NCBI GenBank assembly: GCA_900176545.1 | Contig: FWXP01000003.1 | Span: forward strand, 329,528-393,527 | Length of the DNA: 64,000 nt | Direction of reading: 5' to 3' | Source: Oscillospiraceae bacterium | Lineage (GTDB): Bacteria; Bacillota; Clostridia; Saccharofermentanales; Saccharofermentanaceae | Shown here: piece after piece, positions 24,972 through 34,831 of the stretch | Layout of the letters: each line of letters opens with the position of its first letter | Position numbering within the stretch: the stretch's first letter is position 1 | Program-made: the position numbers and the translations under genes | The notes under the pieces: generated by a model | What the model was told of the DNA's origin: nothing | What the model saw: only the letters and a program-made list of their open reading frames with translations | Databases searched by the model: none

Positions 24972-27900
24972 ATGATCTGCATATCCGGAGTCGGCAGTAT
25001 CCATTGCCAGACTGAGAGCATCATCCGAGAGTGCCTCGACAGAGAGCGTGAAGGACAGCTCATATTTGTAGCTCCCGAATCCTCCAAGGCTTCAGTAGAG
25101 CGTCTTGTTACATCAGCAGTATCAGGGAAGAACGAAGGTGTTGTACGTAAAGGTATCGACATTACTTCATCCTGGGTCAACGGCGATGTTGTCAGCTTCA
25201 TAAGGCTTGCAGTAAGGATCCTTGATATGTGCGGACTCTCCGACGGGGGCGGCTCAGACAAGATCATAATGCGTAATGCGATCTACAGGATCCTCGTATC
25301 ACACCACAATGAATTCAAGACTTTCGGCAAGTTCTTAGGCAAGTTCGAATATGTGGATGCGATCACAGATCTGCTCGGTGACTTCAGACGTTACGGCATC
25401 GGTCAGGATGGTATCGCCAGGGCCTTGGAGAATGCTTCTGAAGGTAATGACGAGACTGTCTATACCGATAAGCTTCATGATCTTAAGCTCCTTACGATGT
25501 ATATGGAAGAACTGGATCTTCAGTTCGACCTTAAGCTCATGTTTGATCCCATCAGTGAAGCTATGACCATCCTTAAGACTCTCCTACAAGATAAGTCTCT
25601 TCTTGATACGAGAAGGTACAGGGGACTTCAAGAACTCTTCAGGAGCACATATGCAGTTATCGGATTCGGTAACATCAGACTTCTTACTCCCCAGGAGATA
25701 GGATTTGTAAGACTCCTGTCTGATCTCGGCTGCAGTTTTTACTTCTATCCGTTCCTCGCAGAAGATGAGGCCGTTATCTATTCAAATGCCAGATCCTTCA
25801 TAAGGAGCCTTACTGACGGATATTCCGATGTCATCTATGAGGATCTACCGGTAGCGGAAGAGGGTTATTCAGATGCACTTCAGGGTGCTGTCTCTGACTA
25901 TGCCCTGAGGATAGAGAGGGAGGATAGTGAGATCATTCCCGTATCCGATATATCATGTTCTGTCCTTAAGACCACTGATGATGTTATAGGATATGTTGCT
26001 AACGAGATAATCAAGCTTACGAGAAAGGAAGGTTACAGATATAAGGATATAAGGATCGTATGCGCAGATGAGACTCTCAAGGATAACCTTCGAGGGATAA
26101 TGGGGGCATTCGGTCTTGATATATTCGTGGACCGTAAGATAGTTATCAGTAATACTCCCGTATTCAGATATATAATTGCTCTTACGGAGCTTCCCATAAG
26201 AAGATACAGGCTCGAAGATGTCATGAGCCTTATAAGGACCGGACTTGCAGGTGTTACCAATGAAGATGCCGATGCATTCGAGAATTACTGTATCCGATAT
26301 AACGTAAGCGGTGAGAGACTCTTTGCGAGGGAATACTTCACTGCCGACGGCAAGCATAAGGCGATGCTCTACAGGGAGGGAAGACGTGTTCCCGCAGGTG
26401 ATTACATCTGGGAGAATATTATCGAGCGAGTGCTCATCCCGATAAGGGAGAGCGCTACATTGATCTACAATGAGAAGCTACTGTCGGGTAAGGCTATGGA
26501 GCTTGCGAGATTCACCGATACCTTATCTTCGAATATCAGGTATATTGCCGAGGAGTTTGTCGATCGCAAGGATACTGACAGAGCATCAGCGCTGGTCAGA
26601 GGATATTCGGAAGTTATGTCACTTCTCGTGCAGTTCACGACTCCCATGAACGAAGTTCCTATAGATCAGGAAGCATTCCTTTCCCTTCTTAAGATCGATA
26701 TGAGGAACAAGGTCCAGACCACCATCCCGCTGATGGTGGATTCTGTCGAGATCGTATCGCCTGATCAGGCATATATCACGCCTTGCAAGGTCATGTTCCT
26801 TATCGGTACGACCGCAGAGAACTTCCCTTATTCCAAAGTTACTGAGGGCATAATGAATTCCGATGAGCTCGCCAGGTTGTCTTCTGATTCCGGAGTGGAA
26901 CTTCCTGATAAGGTGAAGAGTCGCAATACCAGCGATCTTATCACTTCTGCGCTCATGTTCGGAGCAGTAAGGGAGAAGATATATATCGCGAGAGATCTGT
27001 CTTCTTCCGAGAGTTCCGTATTTACTCATTTCACGAGATATTCCGCCGACTTCGGCCCGGATATCTTCAAGATGGAGACTTCGGGTAAGGAAGTAGAGAG
27101 ACGACATGATCCTTTTGATGCAGATATCGCAGCGCGATATATGGATGAGCTTCTGGATGATCACATGAGCGTCAGCGTCTCGTCGATAGAGACTTTCAAT
27201 ACATGTCACATGAAGTACATGCTCCAGTATATCCTGGGGATCAGGGAGCGTGAGGACGGAAGAGGAATAAAGGCCAATGTGATGGGTACCATAATCCACC
27301 ACATGTTCGAGGTATCGCTTCAGGATATCATCAAGACATGTTCTACGCCTGCAGCCTTGGGTGAATATGCGCAGAACCTCAGAAATGATGAGACTCTCCT
27401 TCATGAAGTATCCCGGAAGGCATTTACGGATTATTGCGATAAGTCCGAGAATTACTACGAGAAGACTCCCGGATTTGCGGTGAATCCCGGACGTAAGGCT
27501 ATAAGGCTCTTTGAATATGTGCTTCCCATAATGCTGGATGAAGCATGTACATCCAATATGGTTCCTTATAAGTTCGAGATGGATCTTCGGGATTCGGCCG
27601 ATCCTGTCAAGATAACTACGACAGGCGGCAAAGAGATATCCTTTGTAGGATTCATAGACAGGGTCGATCTGGATCCGCAGACCAATAAGGCAAGGATCAT
27701 CGACTATAAGACGGGTGATAAGAAGATAGAGCTCAAGAAGACACTGGCAGGCCTTCAGACTCAGCTCTTTGCATATGCCAATTCCGCCATCAGGGAAGGC
27801 ATAGATGTAGGCGATGTCGGGTACTTTGAGATAGGTATGAAGCCCTCTTCAGGCGCAGACTTTAAGTTAGCACCCAAGCTGAGCTCGCTTTCGCGTGAAC

Positions 27901-28178
27901 AGTTTGACGACGTAAGAACATATGTCGATATGTTGATCAGACATAACTGTGAAGAGATAGCGGCAGGCAAGGCTGATGCCAGGGTCAATTCTCTGACAGG
28001 TAACGGAAGCAATTCAGCCTGCAGGTACTGTCCATATTCCGGAGCTTGCGGCAATGATCCGAGATCTCCGGAGAGAATGTATAACGCGTTAGTTATCGGA
28101 CACGAAGACGGTTCGTCTGCTAAGGACGATGAGATAATCGAGACCATGAATCATAGAAAGGAGCATATGGATGAGTGA
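24972..28178 (+). CDS. addB: ATP-dependent helicase/nuclease subunit AddB
   Basis: A 1068-residue subunit of the AddAB helicase-nuclease that processes double-strand breaks for recombination. The C-terminal RecB-like nuclease is intact (FVGFIDRVD, IIDYKTGDK, LQTQLFAYA), and four cysteines typical of the AddB 4Fe-4S cluster are present: one near residue 743 (FNTCHMKYM) and three near 1017-1026 (ACRYCPYSGAC). The N-terminal Walker A expected in Firmicutes AddB is degenerate: GVGSIHCQT stands where GxxGSGKT is usual. It overlaps addA by 8 bases. Its ribosome site is buried in the upstream hairpin. Confidence 0.92.
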   Translation: MICISGVGSIHCQTESIIRECLDREREGQLIFVAPESSKASVERLVTSAVSGKNEGVVRKGIDITSSWVNGDVVSFIRLAVRILDMCGLSDGGGSDKIIMRNAIYRILVSHHNEFKTFGKFLGKFEYVDAITDLLGDFRRYGIGQDGIARALENASEGNDETVYTDKLHDLKLLTMYMEELDLQFDLKLMFDPISEAMTILKTLLQDKSLLDTRRYRGLQELFRSTYAVIGFGNIRLLTPQEIGFVRLLSDLGCSFYFYPFLAEDEAVIYSNARSFIRSLTDGYSDVIYEDLPVAEEGYSDALQGAVSDYALRIEREDSEIIPVSDISCSVLKTTDDVIGYVANEIIKLTRKEGYRYKDIRIVCADETLKDNLRGIMGAFGLDIFVDRKIVISNTPVFRYIIALTELPIRRYRLEDVMSLIRTGLAGVTNEDADAFENYCIRYNVSGERLFAREYFTADGKHKAMLYREGRRVPAGDYIWENIIERVLIPIRESATLIYNEKLLSGKAMELARFTDTLSSNIRYIAEEFVDRKDTDRASALVRGYSEVMSLLVQFTTPMNEVPIDQEAFLSLLKIDMRNKVQTTIPLMVDSVEIVSPDQAYITPCKVMFLIGTTAENFPYSKVTEGIMNSDELARLSSDSGVELPDKVKSRNTSDLITSALMFGAVREKIYIARDLSSSESSVFTHFTRYSADFGPDIFKMETSGKEVERRHDPFDADIAARYMDELLDDHMSVSVSSIETFNTCHMKYMLQYILGIREREDGRGIKANVMGTIIHHMFEVSLQDIIKTCSTPAALGEYAQNLRNDETLLHEVSRKAFTDYCDKSENYYEKTPGFAVNPGRKAIRLFEYVLPIMLDEACTSNMVPYKFEMDLRDSADPVKITTTGGKEISFVGFIDRVDLDPQTNKARIIDYKTGDKKIELKKTLAGLQTQLFAYANSAIREGIDVGDVGYFEIGMKPSSGADFKLAPKLSSLSREQFDDVRTYVDMLIRHNCEEIAAGKADARVNSLTGNGSNSACRYCPYSGACGNDPRSPERMYNALVIGHEDGSSAKDDEIIETMNHRKEHMDE

Positions 28179-31100
28179 TCTGTCACAAGAACAGTTAAGA
28201 GTAGTAAATGCTCCTATCGAGAATATCCTTGTATCAGCGGCTGCAGGCTCCGGTAAGACTACGGTACTTGTTCACAGGATCGTAGAGAAGCTCTGCGCAC
28301 GCGAGTTTGAGATCGACGATATCCTTGTCGTGACCTTTACCAAGGATGCGGCAGCCAATATGAAGAAGAAGCTCGAGGATAAGATCAAGAAGCGCATCGC
28401 AGAACTTAAGAAAGATCCCTCTTCGCGTTCTGAGATAATGTATCTTCAGGAGCAGCTCGATAAGCTGCCTTCCAGCTATATCCAGACTCTCGACAGCTTC
28501 TGCAGCAGGGTCATCAAGGAGAAAGGCTATGTTATAGCCGATACCAGGGAATATAAGCTCTTGGATCAGGGAAGCGTAGTCCTTGATGAGAACGAGCTGG
28601 ATATCATCCTTTCAGAGGCTGCGATGGCCGCGATAGACGAGTGTTACGAGGGCGAGATACCGGACCCTGACTTTGAGATGCTCACCAGGATGTTCGGCAA
28701 CGGAAGGACGGATGATTCCCTTTCCGAATCTCTTGTGACAGTATATAAAAAGCTTCGAAGCCTTCCTGATTATCTTGAATTGTGCGATGCAACGATCCTT
28801 CGGATGAAGGAGTCGGATGAGAAAGGAATCTTAAGATCAGTAGATAAGTTCAATAGTGCGGTCCGCTATCTTATGAGCCTTGTAGATGAAGAGACGGTGA
28901 AGGCACTGACAGAACTTATACCTAATATCAGGTTCGTAAGTAAGATGGGAGATAAGAAGAATACTGCAAGGCAGGATGCTTTCCTTGCTATGATCTCCGA
29001 TACTTATCGATACTGTAAGAGAGTAACTTCTTCTGATGATCTCTTTGCCGCTATGCAGGACACGAGTGAATTCGATGATACAGAGTTCAACGGACTTCCA
29101 AAGGATGACGGAGACGGATATGCCGATAAGTTCAATGACCTGATCGGACCTGTTTGTGCGGTTATAAAGTTCATAAAGCCTATACTTCCGAACCTTTCCA
29201 GGATGCCCGGAGGCTATGGCGACAGCGCTGATGTCTATTCACTTCCAGATGCGTATCAGGGACTTATATCAGTATCTTCCGATGAACTGCTCGAACGACA
29301 GATACAAAGGACGAGACTTGCAGAAGTCTATCTGGATCTTATAAAGAAGACCGATGAACAGTATGCCGCCATCAAGGCTGTGGTCCACGGAACGGATTTC
29401 CCTGATCATGAGCATCTTGCCAAGAAGATACTCTGTACTGATGAGGGACGTGAATACTATACAAATAAGTTTGCAGAGATCTATATCGACGAGTATCAGG
29501 ATAACAGTGAACTTCAGGATGCCGTCATCTCATGCTTTGCAAATGACAATGTATTCAGGGTAGGAGATGTTAAGCAGAGTATCTATAAGTTCAGATATGC
29601 TAACCCCTCCATGTTTCTTAAGATGATGGAGGACTATTCATCAGATCCTTCTGACGGTCATCTGTTCCTTCTTAATAACAACTACAGAAGTGACAGGAAT
29701 ATCCTTACCTTCGTAAATCATATCTTTGATCAGACAATGAGTGCTGAAGGTTCCGAGATCGAATACGATGACACGCAGGCGTTGTCTTTCCCGGATGTAA
29801 AGGCAGGTACTGCTTCGGATAACGATATCGTTCCCATGGTAAAGTTCGTAGAGCACGGGAAGGGTGAGAAGGATCTGTCTGCAATAGTCAGCGGTGTTGT
29901 CAGCGAAGTCGAACGCTTCGTTAAGATGGGAATGGACTACAGCGATATCTGCATCCTTACGAAGAGACGCAAGACTGCTGCCGTCATATCTTCATACCTT
30001 AACGAATGCGGATACGAATCCAGATATGCAGATGAGATAAGTGTCTTTGAAGACAGGGACATCCACGGTATCTGTAATGTCATTATCGCGGCGGGAAATG
30101 AGCTCAGGGATGAGTATCTTCTCGGAATATTGTTATCCGGATACAGGATATCCAACTTCACTTTGGAAGAGATAGCTGCGATCCATCTGTATAGCAAGAA
30201 GAAGGACAGGGATCTTAAGGATGAGAACCTTATGGTCAAGCTCAGGATCTATGCTGAGGACAGGAACGGGACTGCAGACCCGGTGCTCAAGGAGAGAGTA
30301 GAAACATTCATTACCTGGTTCGATAACATGAGGAACGATCTTCTTATAACGGATATCGGTGAGTTCATCGATCGTGTCTATCAGGATACGGGAGTAGCGG
30401 CCTCTGCGGCTTCCGCAGAGAAACTGTCGCTCTTTAAGAGCTGGCTCTGTTCAAACTTCATGCGTTACGGAAGTGATATATCTACTATTGCCACAAGGCT
30501 TGAGACCATGAAGGCAAAGCTTGGTAATAAGACGGCAGTCAGGGGTGAGGATAACGAAGAGGGAAAGATCACCTGTATGACCTATCACGGAAGTAAGGGC
30601 CTTGAGTTCCCCTGCGTTATCGTGACCGAACTGTTCTCTCAGTCACAACCGGATAAGTCGGGTCCTGTTAAGTTCGATCCCGAATACGGTTTTGTATTGA
30701 ATGATTTCTTCCCTGAGACCGTCAGGCTCGACAAGTCACCAGAGAGGATATTCCTCGACGACGACGAGAAGCTGGCAAGTAACGCGGAGCAGATAAGGCT
30801 CTTATATGTAGCCCTTACCAGAGCGGAGCACCACCTGTCAGTTGTCATCCCTTTGCAGATTGAATCGGCATCCAGATATAAATCTCTTGTAAAGAGCCTT
30901 AGAAAGCAGAGAACAAAGAAGCTCCCTGCAGCTTACTGGCGTTATACGGGAGGAGGCGTAGAAGGATCATTTATGTCAGCCTTCCTAAGGTTTGCCGGTG
31001 CAGGAAGTATCAGGGATAAGATACACGAGGTACTTGGTCTTGGCGGTTCGGATTCATTCGAATATGAGGATGATTTCCGTGGATTTACAGTGGAATCTAT

Positions 31101-31899
31101 CGATTCTTCCTTCAGTGTCACAGCTGAAGAAGAGGATAACGAGACTGATGCCGTAGTTGAGGTATTAGATGACACTAAGACACTGATACCTCTATTTGCC
31201 GAGTCTTACGATGAGAATGGTATGCCGGTATTTGCAAAGTACCCTTATGAGGATTCTTCCAGGATACCCTTTAAGATCTCCGTATCCCAGATAAAGAATG
31301 ACGGTATCAGGGAGACTCTTCCTATCAATCTGGACGTAAAGGATCTGGATCACTATATCGGCGTTCAGCGAGGCGATATCGGTGACAGTGCGGCTTCCGT
31401 CGGTACCTTTATCCATAAGATCTTCAGGTTTACCGATCTTTCCAAGGCAAGGGAAGATGTTACTTCAGCGATCAGGGATCTTGCTGACCAGAAGATCATA
31501 AGGGAAGAAGACCTAGTGAGGACTACGGAATTCGAGTTCGGGATAAGGGCTTTTGCCGAGAGTGATATCGGCCGAAGACTCGATGAGGCAGATAAGGCAT
31601 GTAAGGCTGAATATGAGAAGCCGATCGTATTCTCAGTCAAGGCTAACGATACGGACGATGTCCTCGTACAGGGAATCATAGATGTTCTCTTCTTGGACAG
31701 TGACGGTAAATATGTCCTTATCGACTACAAGACAGACAGATATCCTGAGGATGCGCCTGTTGATGAGGTCATCAAAGAGACCCGCAAGAGGCATTCCGTT
31801 CAGGTGGGGTGTTACAGATCGGCTGTTGAAGTATCAGGAGGAGAAGTAAAGGCAAGTTATGTCTATCTCGTAAGGTACGGACTGTTCGTAGAGATCTAA
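28171..31899 (+). CDS. addA: ATP-dependent helicase/nuclease subunit AddA
   Basis: A 1242-residue UvrD-type 3'-5' helicase with a C-terminal nuclease, the motor of AddAB. Walker A is SAAAGSGKTTVL (near residue 28), the helicase motif II is DEYQD (near 440), CMTYHGSKGLEFPCVI and LYVALTRAEHHL are the last helicase motifs, and the nuclease carries IDYKTDRYP (near 1183). AAAGGAG within the addB end is its ribosome site. Its stop overlaps the convergent tadA by 4 bases. All catalytic motifs look intact. Confidence 0.96.
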   Translation: MSDLSQEQLRVVNAPIENILVSAAAGSGKTTVLVHRIVEKLCAREFEIDDILVVTFTKDAAANMKKKLEDKIKKRIAELKKDPSSRSEIMYLQEQLDKLPSSYIQTLDSFCSRVIKEKGYVIADTREYKLLDQGSVVLDENELDIILSEAAMAAIDECYEGEIPDPDFEMLTRMFGNGRTDDSLSESLVTVYKKLRSLPDYLELCDATILRMKESDEKGILRSVDKFNSAVRYLMSLVDEETVKALTELIPNIRFVSKMGDKKNTARQDAFLAMISDTYRYCKRVTSSDDLFAAMQDTSEFDDTEFNGLPKDDGDGYADKFNDLIGPVCAVIKFIKPILPNLSRMPGGYGDSADVYSLPDAYQGLISVSSDELLERQIQRTRLAEVYLDLIKKTDEQYAAIKAVVHGTDFPDHEHLAKKILCTDEGREYYTNKFAEIYIDEYQDNSELQDAVISCFANDNVFRVGDVKQSIYKFRYANPSMFLKMMEDYSSDPSDGHLFLLNNNYRSDRNILTFVNHIFDQTMSAEGSEIEYDDTQALSFPDVKAGTASDNDIVPMVKFVEHGKGEKDLSAIVSGVVSEVERFVKMGMDYSDICILTKRRKTAAVISSYLNECGYESRYADEISVFEDRDIHGICNVIIAAGNELRDEYLLGILLSGYRISNFTLEEIAAIHLYSKKKDRDLKDENLMVKLRIYAEDRNGTADPVLKERVETFITWFDNMRNDLLITDIGEFIDRVYQDTGVAASAASAEKLSLFKSWLCSNFMRYGSDISTIATRLETMKAKLGNKTAVRGEDNEEGKITCMTYHGSKGLEFPCVIVTELFSQSQPDKSGPVKFDPEYGFVLNDFFPETVRLDKSPERIFLDDDEKLASNAEQIRLLYVALTRAEHHLSVVIPLQIESASRYKSLVKSLRKQRTKKLPAAYWRYTGGGVEGSFMSAFLRFAGAGSIRDKIHEVLGLGGSDSFEYEDDFRGFTVESIDSSFSVTAEEEDNETDAVVEVLDDTKTLIPLFAESYDENGMPVFAKYPYEDSSRIPFKISVSQIKNDGIRETLPINLDVKDLDHYIGVQRGDIGDSAASVGTFIHKIFRFTDLSKAREDVTSAIRDLADQKIIREEDLVRTTEFEFGIRAFAESDIGRRLDEADKACKAEYEKPIVFSVKANDTDDVLVQGIIDVLFLDSDGKYVLIDYKTDRYPEDAPVDEVIKETRKRHSVQVGCYRSAVEVSGGEVKASYVYLVRYGLFVEI

Positions 31900-32369
31900 G
31901 CTTCGTTGTTCCTTCGATCCCTTAGAATCTTAAAGAAAGCTTTCATGAGGGCGCCGCATTCTTCCTCGAGGATGCCGCCCTCGAATTCTACCTTGTGGTT
32001 ATGGCCGTGCTCTACATTGAATATGTCATTGCATGAGCATACCGCACCAGACTTGGGTTCATATGCACCGAAGTATACCTTTCTGATCCTTGATTGAACG
32101 ATGGCGCCTGAGCACATCGTGCAGGGCTCTAAGGTTACGTACATATCACAGTCGTTAAGGCGCCAGTCGCCGATCTTTTTGCATGCTTTGTCAATGGCGA
32201 CTACTTCTGCGTGAAGGATGGGATTGCACTTAGTAAGCTTCATGTTATGAGAACGTACAAGGACCTTGCCGTCCTTTACGATAACGCAGCCGATAGGGCA
32301 TTCGCCTTTGTCGAATCCCTTCTTTGCCTGCTTGAGAGCTTCCTTCATGAATCTTTCTTTTTCTTCCAT
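31896..32369 (-). CDS. tadA: tRNA-specific adenosine deaminase TadA
   Basis: Converts adenosine 34 to inosine in tRNA-Arg(ACG). It is 157 residues with the zinc deaminase motifs H53-A-E55 and P-C83-x2-C86 (EPCTMCSGAI). It faces addA and overlaps its end by 4 bases. A -10 promoter lies only 7 bases before the ATG and no ribosome site is visible, so translation probably begins on a leaderless mRNA. Confidence 0.94.
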   Translation of the reverse strand: MEEKERFMKEALKQAKKGFDKGECPIGCVIVKDGKVLVRSHNMKLTKCNPILHAEVVAIDKACKKIGDWRLNDCDMYVTLEPCTMCSGAIVQSRIRKVYFGAYEPKSGAVCSCNDIFNVEHGHNHKVEFEGGILEEECGALMKAFFKILRDRRNNEA

Positions 32370-32376
32370 TAGAGGG

Positions 32377-32385
32377 ATTATATCA
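32377..32385 (-). promoter_or_regulatory. Extended -10 promoter of tadA, leaderless type
   Basis: On the minus strand TGATATAAT runs from 32385 to 32377, followed after 7 bases by the tadA ATG. Confidence 0.55.
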
Positions 32386-32446
32386 GCGAATCCTGTTTTT
32401 GTGTATAATCTCGTTAGGGATAGATGTTTTATAGGGGGAATCTGAT

Positions 32447-32863
32447 ATGGAATTGAAAAAACTCAGATGTTCAAATTGTGACGGTGCTCTGAAGCAGTCT
32501 GATGATGGAAGGTATTACTGCGAGAGTTGCGGTACGAGCTATTTGCTCGATAAGGATCCGGAAGATGTCTTCTCCGAGAAGTTCGATCAGCTTACATCTC
32601 AAGAAAATCTTGCCAGGGCCGCTCAGTCGATCAAGACCGGTTCGAGAAAAGCAGCCATTCTTGCAATCCTGGTCCTTACAGTCTTTATGATCATAGTAAT
32701 GATCATGGTCTCCGCGCTTTTAAGAAATGAAAGTATCCAACGAGCAGAGGCAGAACGTTCCCGTGCTGTCGTTTCCAGCGAGATGGCTGAACGTGAATCC
32801 GATTTCTATGAAGAATACGATCGGGTATCGCAGCATATCGAAGAACAGGCAGAGAATACGTAA
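32447..32863 (+). CDS. Small zinc-ribbon membrane protein
   Basis: A 138-residue protein with an N-terminal zinc ribbon (C-x2-C in LRCSNCDG and C-x2-C in YYCESCGTSY), one membrane helix (residues ~69-91), and a charged C-terminal coil. TGTATAAT and an AGGGGGA ribosome site precede it. The next gene, after a terminator, has the same ribbon-helix layout. Function unknown; such proteins often act as small regulators or adaptors, but nothing here shows it. Confidence 0.7.
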   Translation: MELKKLRCSNCDGALKQSDDGRYYCESCGTSYLLDKDPEDVFSEKFDQLTSQENLARAAQSIKTGSRKAAILAILVLTVFMIIVMIMVSALLRNESIQRAEAERSRAVVSSEMAERESDFYEEYDRVSQHIEEQAENT

Positions 32864-32900
32864 GGCTATCCCTATATATTTATATTATTATTTGACAAAG

Positions 32901-32934
32901 AGCACATTGCAGAGTATAGTGTAATGTGCTTTTT
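32901..32934 (+). terminator. Terminator between two zinc-ribbon genes
   Basis: Stem AGCACATT with AATGTGCT (32901-32908, 32923-32930), a 14-base loop and five Ts. Confidence 0.7.
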
Positions 32935-32990
32935 AATGCGCAATTATGCGCGTTTTGAGGTAACAGTTTTTTAGGATAAGGCGGTTTTTA

Positions 32991-33713
32991 ATGGCAACAT
33001 TACAAGGTATCTGCAGAAATTGCGGTTCACTGATCATGGTGGACGATCGTGACAGTGAGTGCGAGTGCATCTTCTGCAATTGCGTATTTCCCACCAGCGA
33101 AGCAATAGAGATCTTTGAAGATCCCGACGGAAGAGAATTTCCCAACGAGCATTTTGAGAGAACAGAAGACGGTAAGCATCACTATACTAACCGCGTCTAT
33201 TCTACCGAGAGCCTGGAGAAGGCTGTAAAGCGTCAGGAATTGACAGATTCCCAGGATTCGGGTTCTACTAAGGTCGTAAATGAATTCGAGGTTTCTCCTA
33301 ATGACGTAAAGGCTCCGCCTAAGGTAGTAGCGATCATCCTCGCAGCAGCAGCTGTCCTTGTATTAGGTGTCTTGATCGTTGCACTTCCCAGATATCAGGA
33401 GAGGACAAAGCTTCATTCCGAGATCTCCGCTGATATCGCGTCTGTATTTGACGGCATCGCCGAAGTCGATACTTCATCCAATGAAGAAGGCTTTACCAAG
33501 GGCTACATCATCTCCGGCCAGACATGTGATGACATCAAGATCATTACGGCAGATGAGCTCGATGAGGATGCAGCACGTTCCATCTATGACAACTACTGTG
33601 CTTTGAGAAGTTCTCACTACAACGGTAAGAATAACGAGGTAACGATGACGATCTATACATCCGGTAACATCTACACCGTTACTAATGATGGTATTGAAGC
33701 AGCTAAAGACTAA
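32991..33713 (+). CDS. Zinc-ribbon protein with one membrane helix
   Basis: A 240-residue protein: an N-terminal four-cysteine ribbon (CRNCGS and CIFCNC, residues ~8-30), an acidic linker, one membrane helix (~105-125), and an extracytoplasmic domain of ~110 residues that I do not recognise. It stands 22 bases upstream of rpoD and may share its transcript. Its similarity in layout to the previous gene suggests a shared origin or role. No function assigned. Confidence 0.7.
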   Translation: MATLQGICRNCGSLIMVDDRDSECECIFCNCVFPTSEAIEIFEDPDGREFPNEHFERTEDGKHHYTNRVYSTESLEKAVKRQELTDSQDSGSTKVVNEFEVSPNDVKAPPKVVAIILAAAAVLVLGVLIVALPRYQERTKLHSEISADIASVFDGIAEVDTSSNEEGFTKGYIISGQTCDDIKIITADELDEDAARSIYDNYCALRSSHYNGKNNEVTMTIYTSGNIYTVTNDGIEAAKD

Positions 33714-33734
33714 GAAGATAAAGGAAGGTACAAA

Positions 33735-34787
33735 ATGGCAGATTACAATGACGCTCTGAACCAGCTCAAGGCTCTCGCAGCAAAGAAGAACAACGTTATC
33801 GAAGAGTCTGAGTTCGAGAATATCGCAGAAGAGTGTGAGATAACTCCTGAGGATATGGAGAGGATCTCTGCTGAACTTACCAAGGCAGGTATCAAGGTAG
33901 AGAATAACGAGAGTGACGAAGACGCCATGAGCCTTACGCTCACTCCTTCCGAGGAAGTAGCTGTTGATGACTCCGTAAGGATGTACCTCAAGGAGATCGG
34001 TAAGATCCCCTTGCTCTCAGCAGACGATGAGAAGGATCTTGCTCAGCGTATGCAGAGCGGAGACGAGACTGCTAAGGATCTTCTTGTAGAGTCTAACTTG
34101 AGACTCGTAGTATCTATCGCAAAGAAGTACATGAACAGAGGTCTTTCTCTCCTCGATCTTATCCAGGAGGGAAATATCGGTCTTATAAAGGCAGTAGATA
34201 AGTTCGACTACTCCAAGGGATTCAAGTTCAGTACATATGCTACATGGTGGATCCGTCAGGCTATCACCAGAGCTATTGCCGATCAGGCAAGGACTATCCG
34301 TATCCCTGTACATATGGTAGAGACTATCAATAAGCTTACCAGAGTACAGCGTCAGCTCATTCAGGACCTTGGCCGTGAGCCTACCATCGATGAGCTCGCA
34401 GACAAGATGGGTATGCCTGCAGATAAGATCCGTGATATCCAGAGAATATCTCAGGATCCCGTATCTATCGACAAGCCTGTCGGTGAGGAAGAGGACAGCC
34501 ACCTTGTTGACTTCATCTCTTCTGACGAATATGTATCACCTGACGAGGAAGTATCCAGGGATCTTCTTAAGGAAGACCTTATCAAGGTATTGGATCTTCT
34601 TACCGAGAGAGAGGCTAAGGTTATCAGACTCAGATTCGGTCTCGATGACGATAAGCAGAGAACTCTTGAAGAGGTCGGTAAGAGCCTCGGTGTTACAAGA
34701 GAGAGAATCCGTCAGATCGAAGCAAAGGCGATCAGGAAGCTCGGAAGATCCAGCTACGCTAAGAGGCTCGAAGGTTACGCTGACTGA
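33735..34787 (+). CDS. rpoD: RNA polymerase primary sigma factor SigA/RpoD
   Basis: The housekeeping sigma factor, 350 residues, the short Firmicutes form. Region 1.1 is present (residues ~1-60), then [12 protein letters not shown] (1.2), [20 protein letters not shown] (2.3-2.4), and the region 4.2 helix-turn-helix [32 protein letters not shown] precedes the ATG. DnaG, which often precedes rpoD, is missing; a zinc-ribbon gene stands there. A terminator-like hairpin lies 50 bases downstream inside the start of the Rnf-like operon. Confidence 0.97.
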   Translation: MADYNDALNQLKALAAKKNNVIEESEFENIAEECEITPEDMERISAELTKAGIKVENNESDEDAMSLTLTPSEEVAVDDSVRMYLKEIGKIPLLSADDEKDLAQRMQSGDETAKDLLVESNLRLVVSIAKKYMNRGLSLLDLIQEGNIGLIKAVDKFDYSKGFKFSTYATWWIRQAITRAIADQARTIRIPVHMVETINKLTRVQRQLIQDLGREPTIDELADKMGMPADKIRDIQRISQDPVSIDKPVGEEEDSHLVDFISSDEYVSPDEEVSRDLLKEDLIKVLDLLTEREAKVIRLRFGLDDDKQRTLEEVGKSLGVTRERIRQIEAKAIRKLGRSSYAKRLEGYAD

Positions 34788-34831
34788 TGTCGATCCACGA
34801 CCGGAGATATTCATTTCATCAAGGTTTTTCA

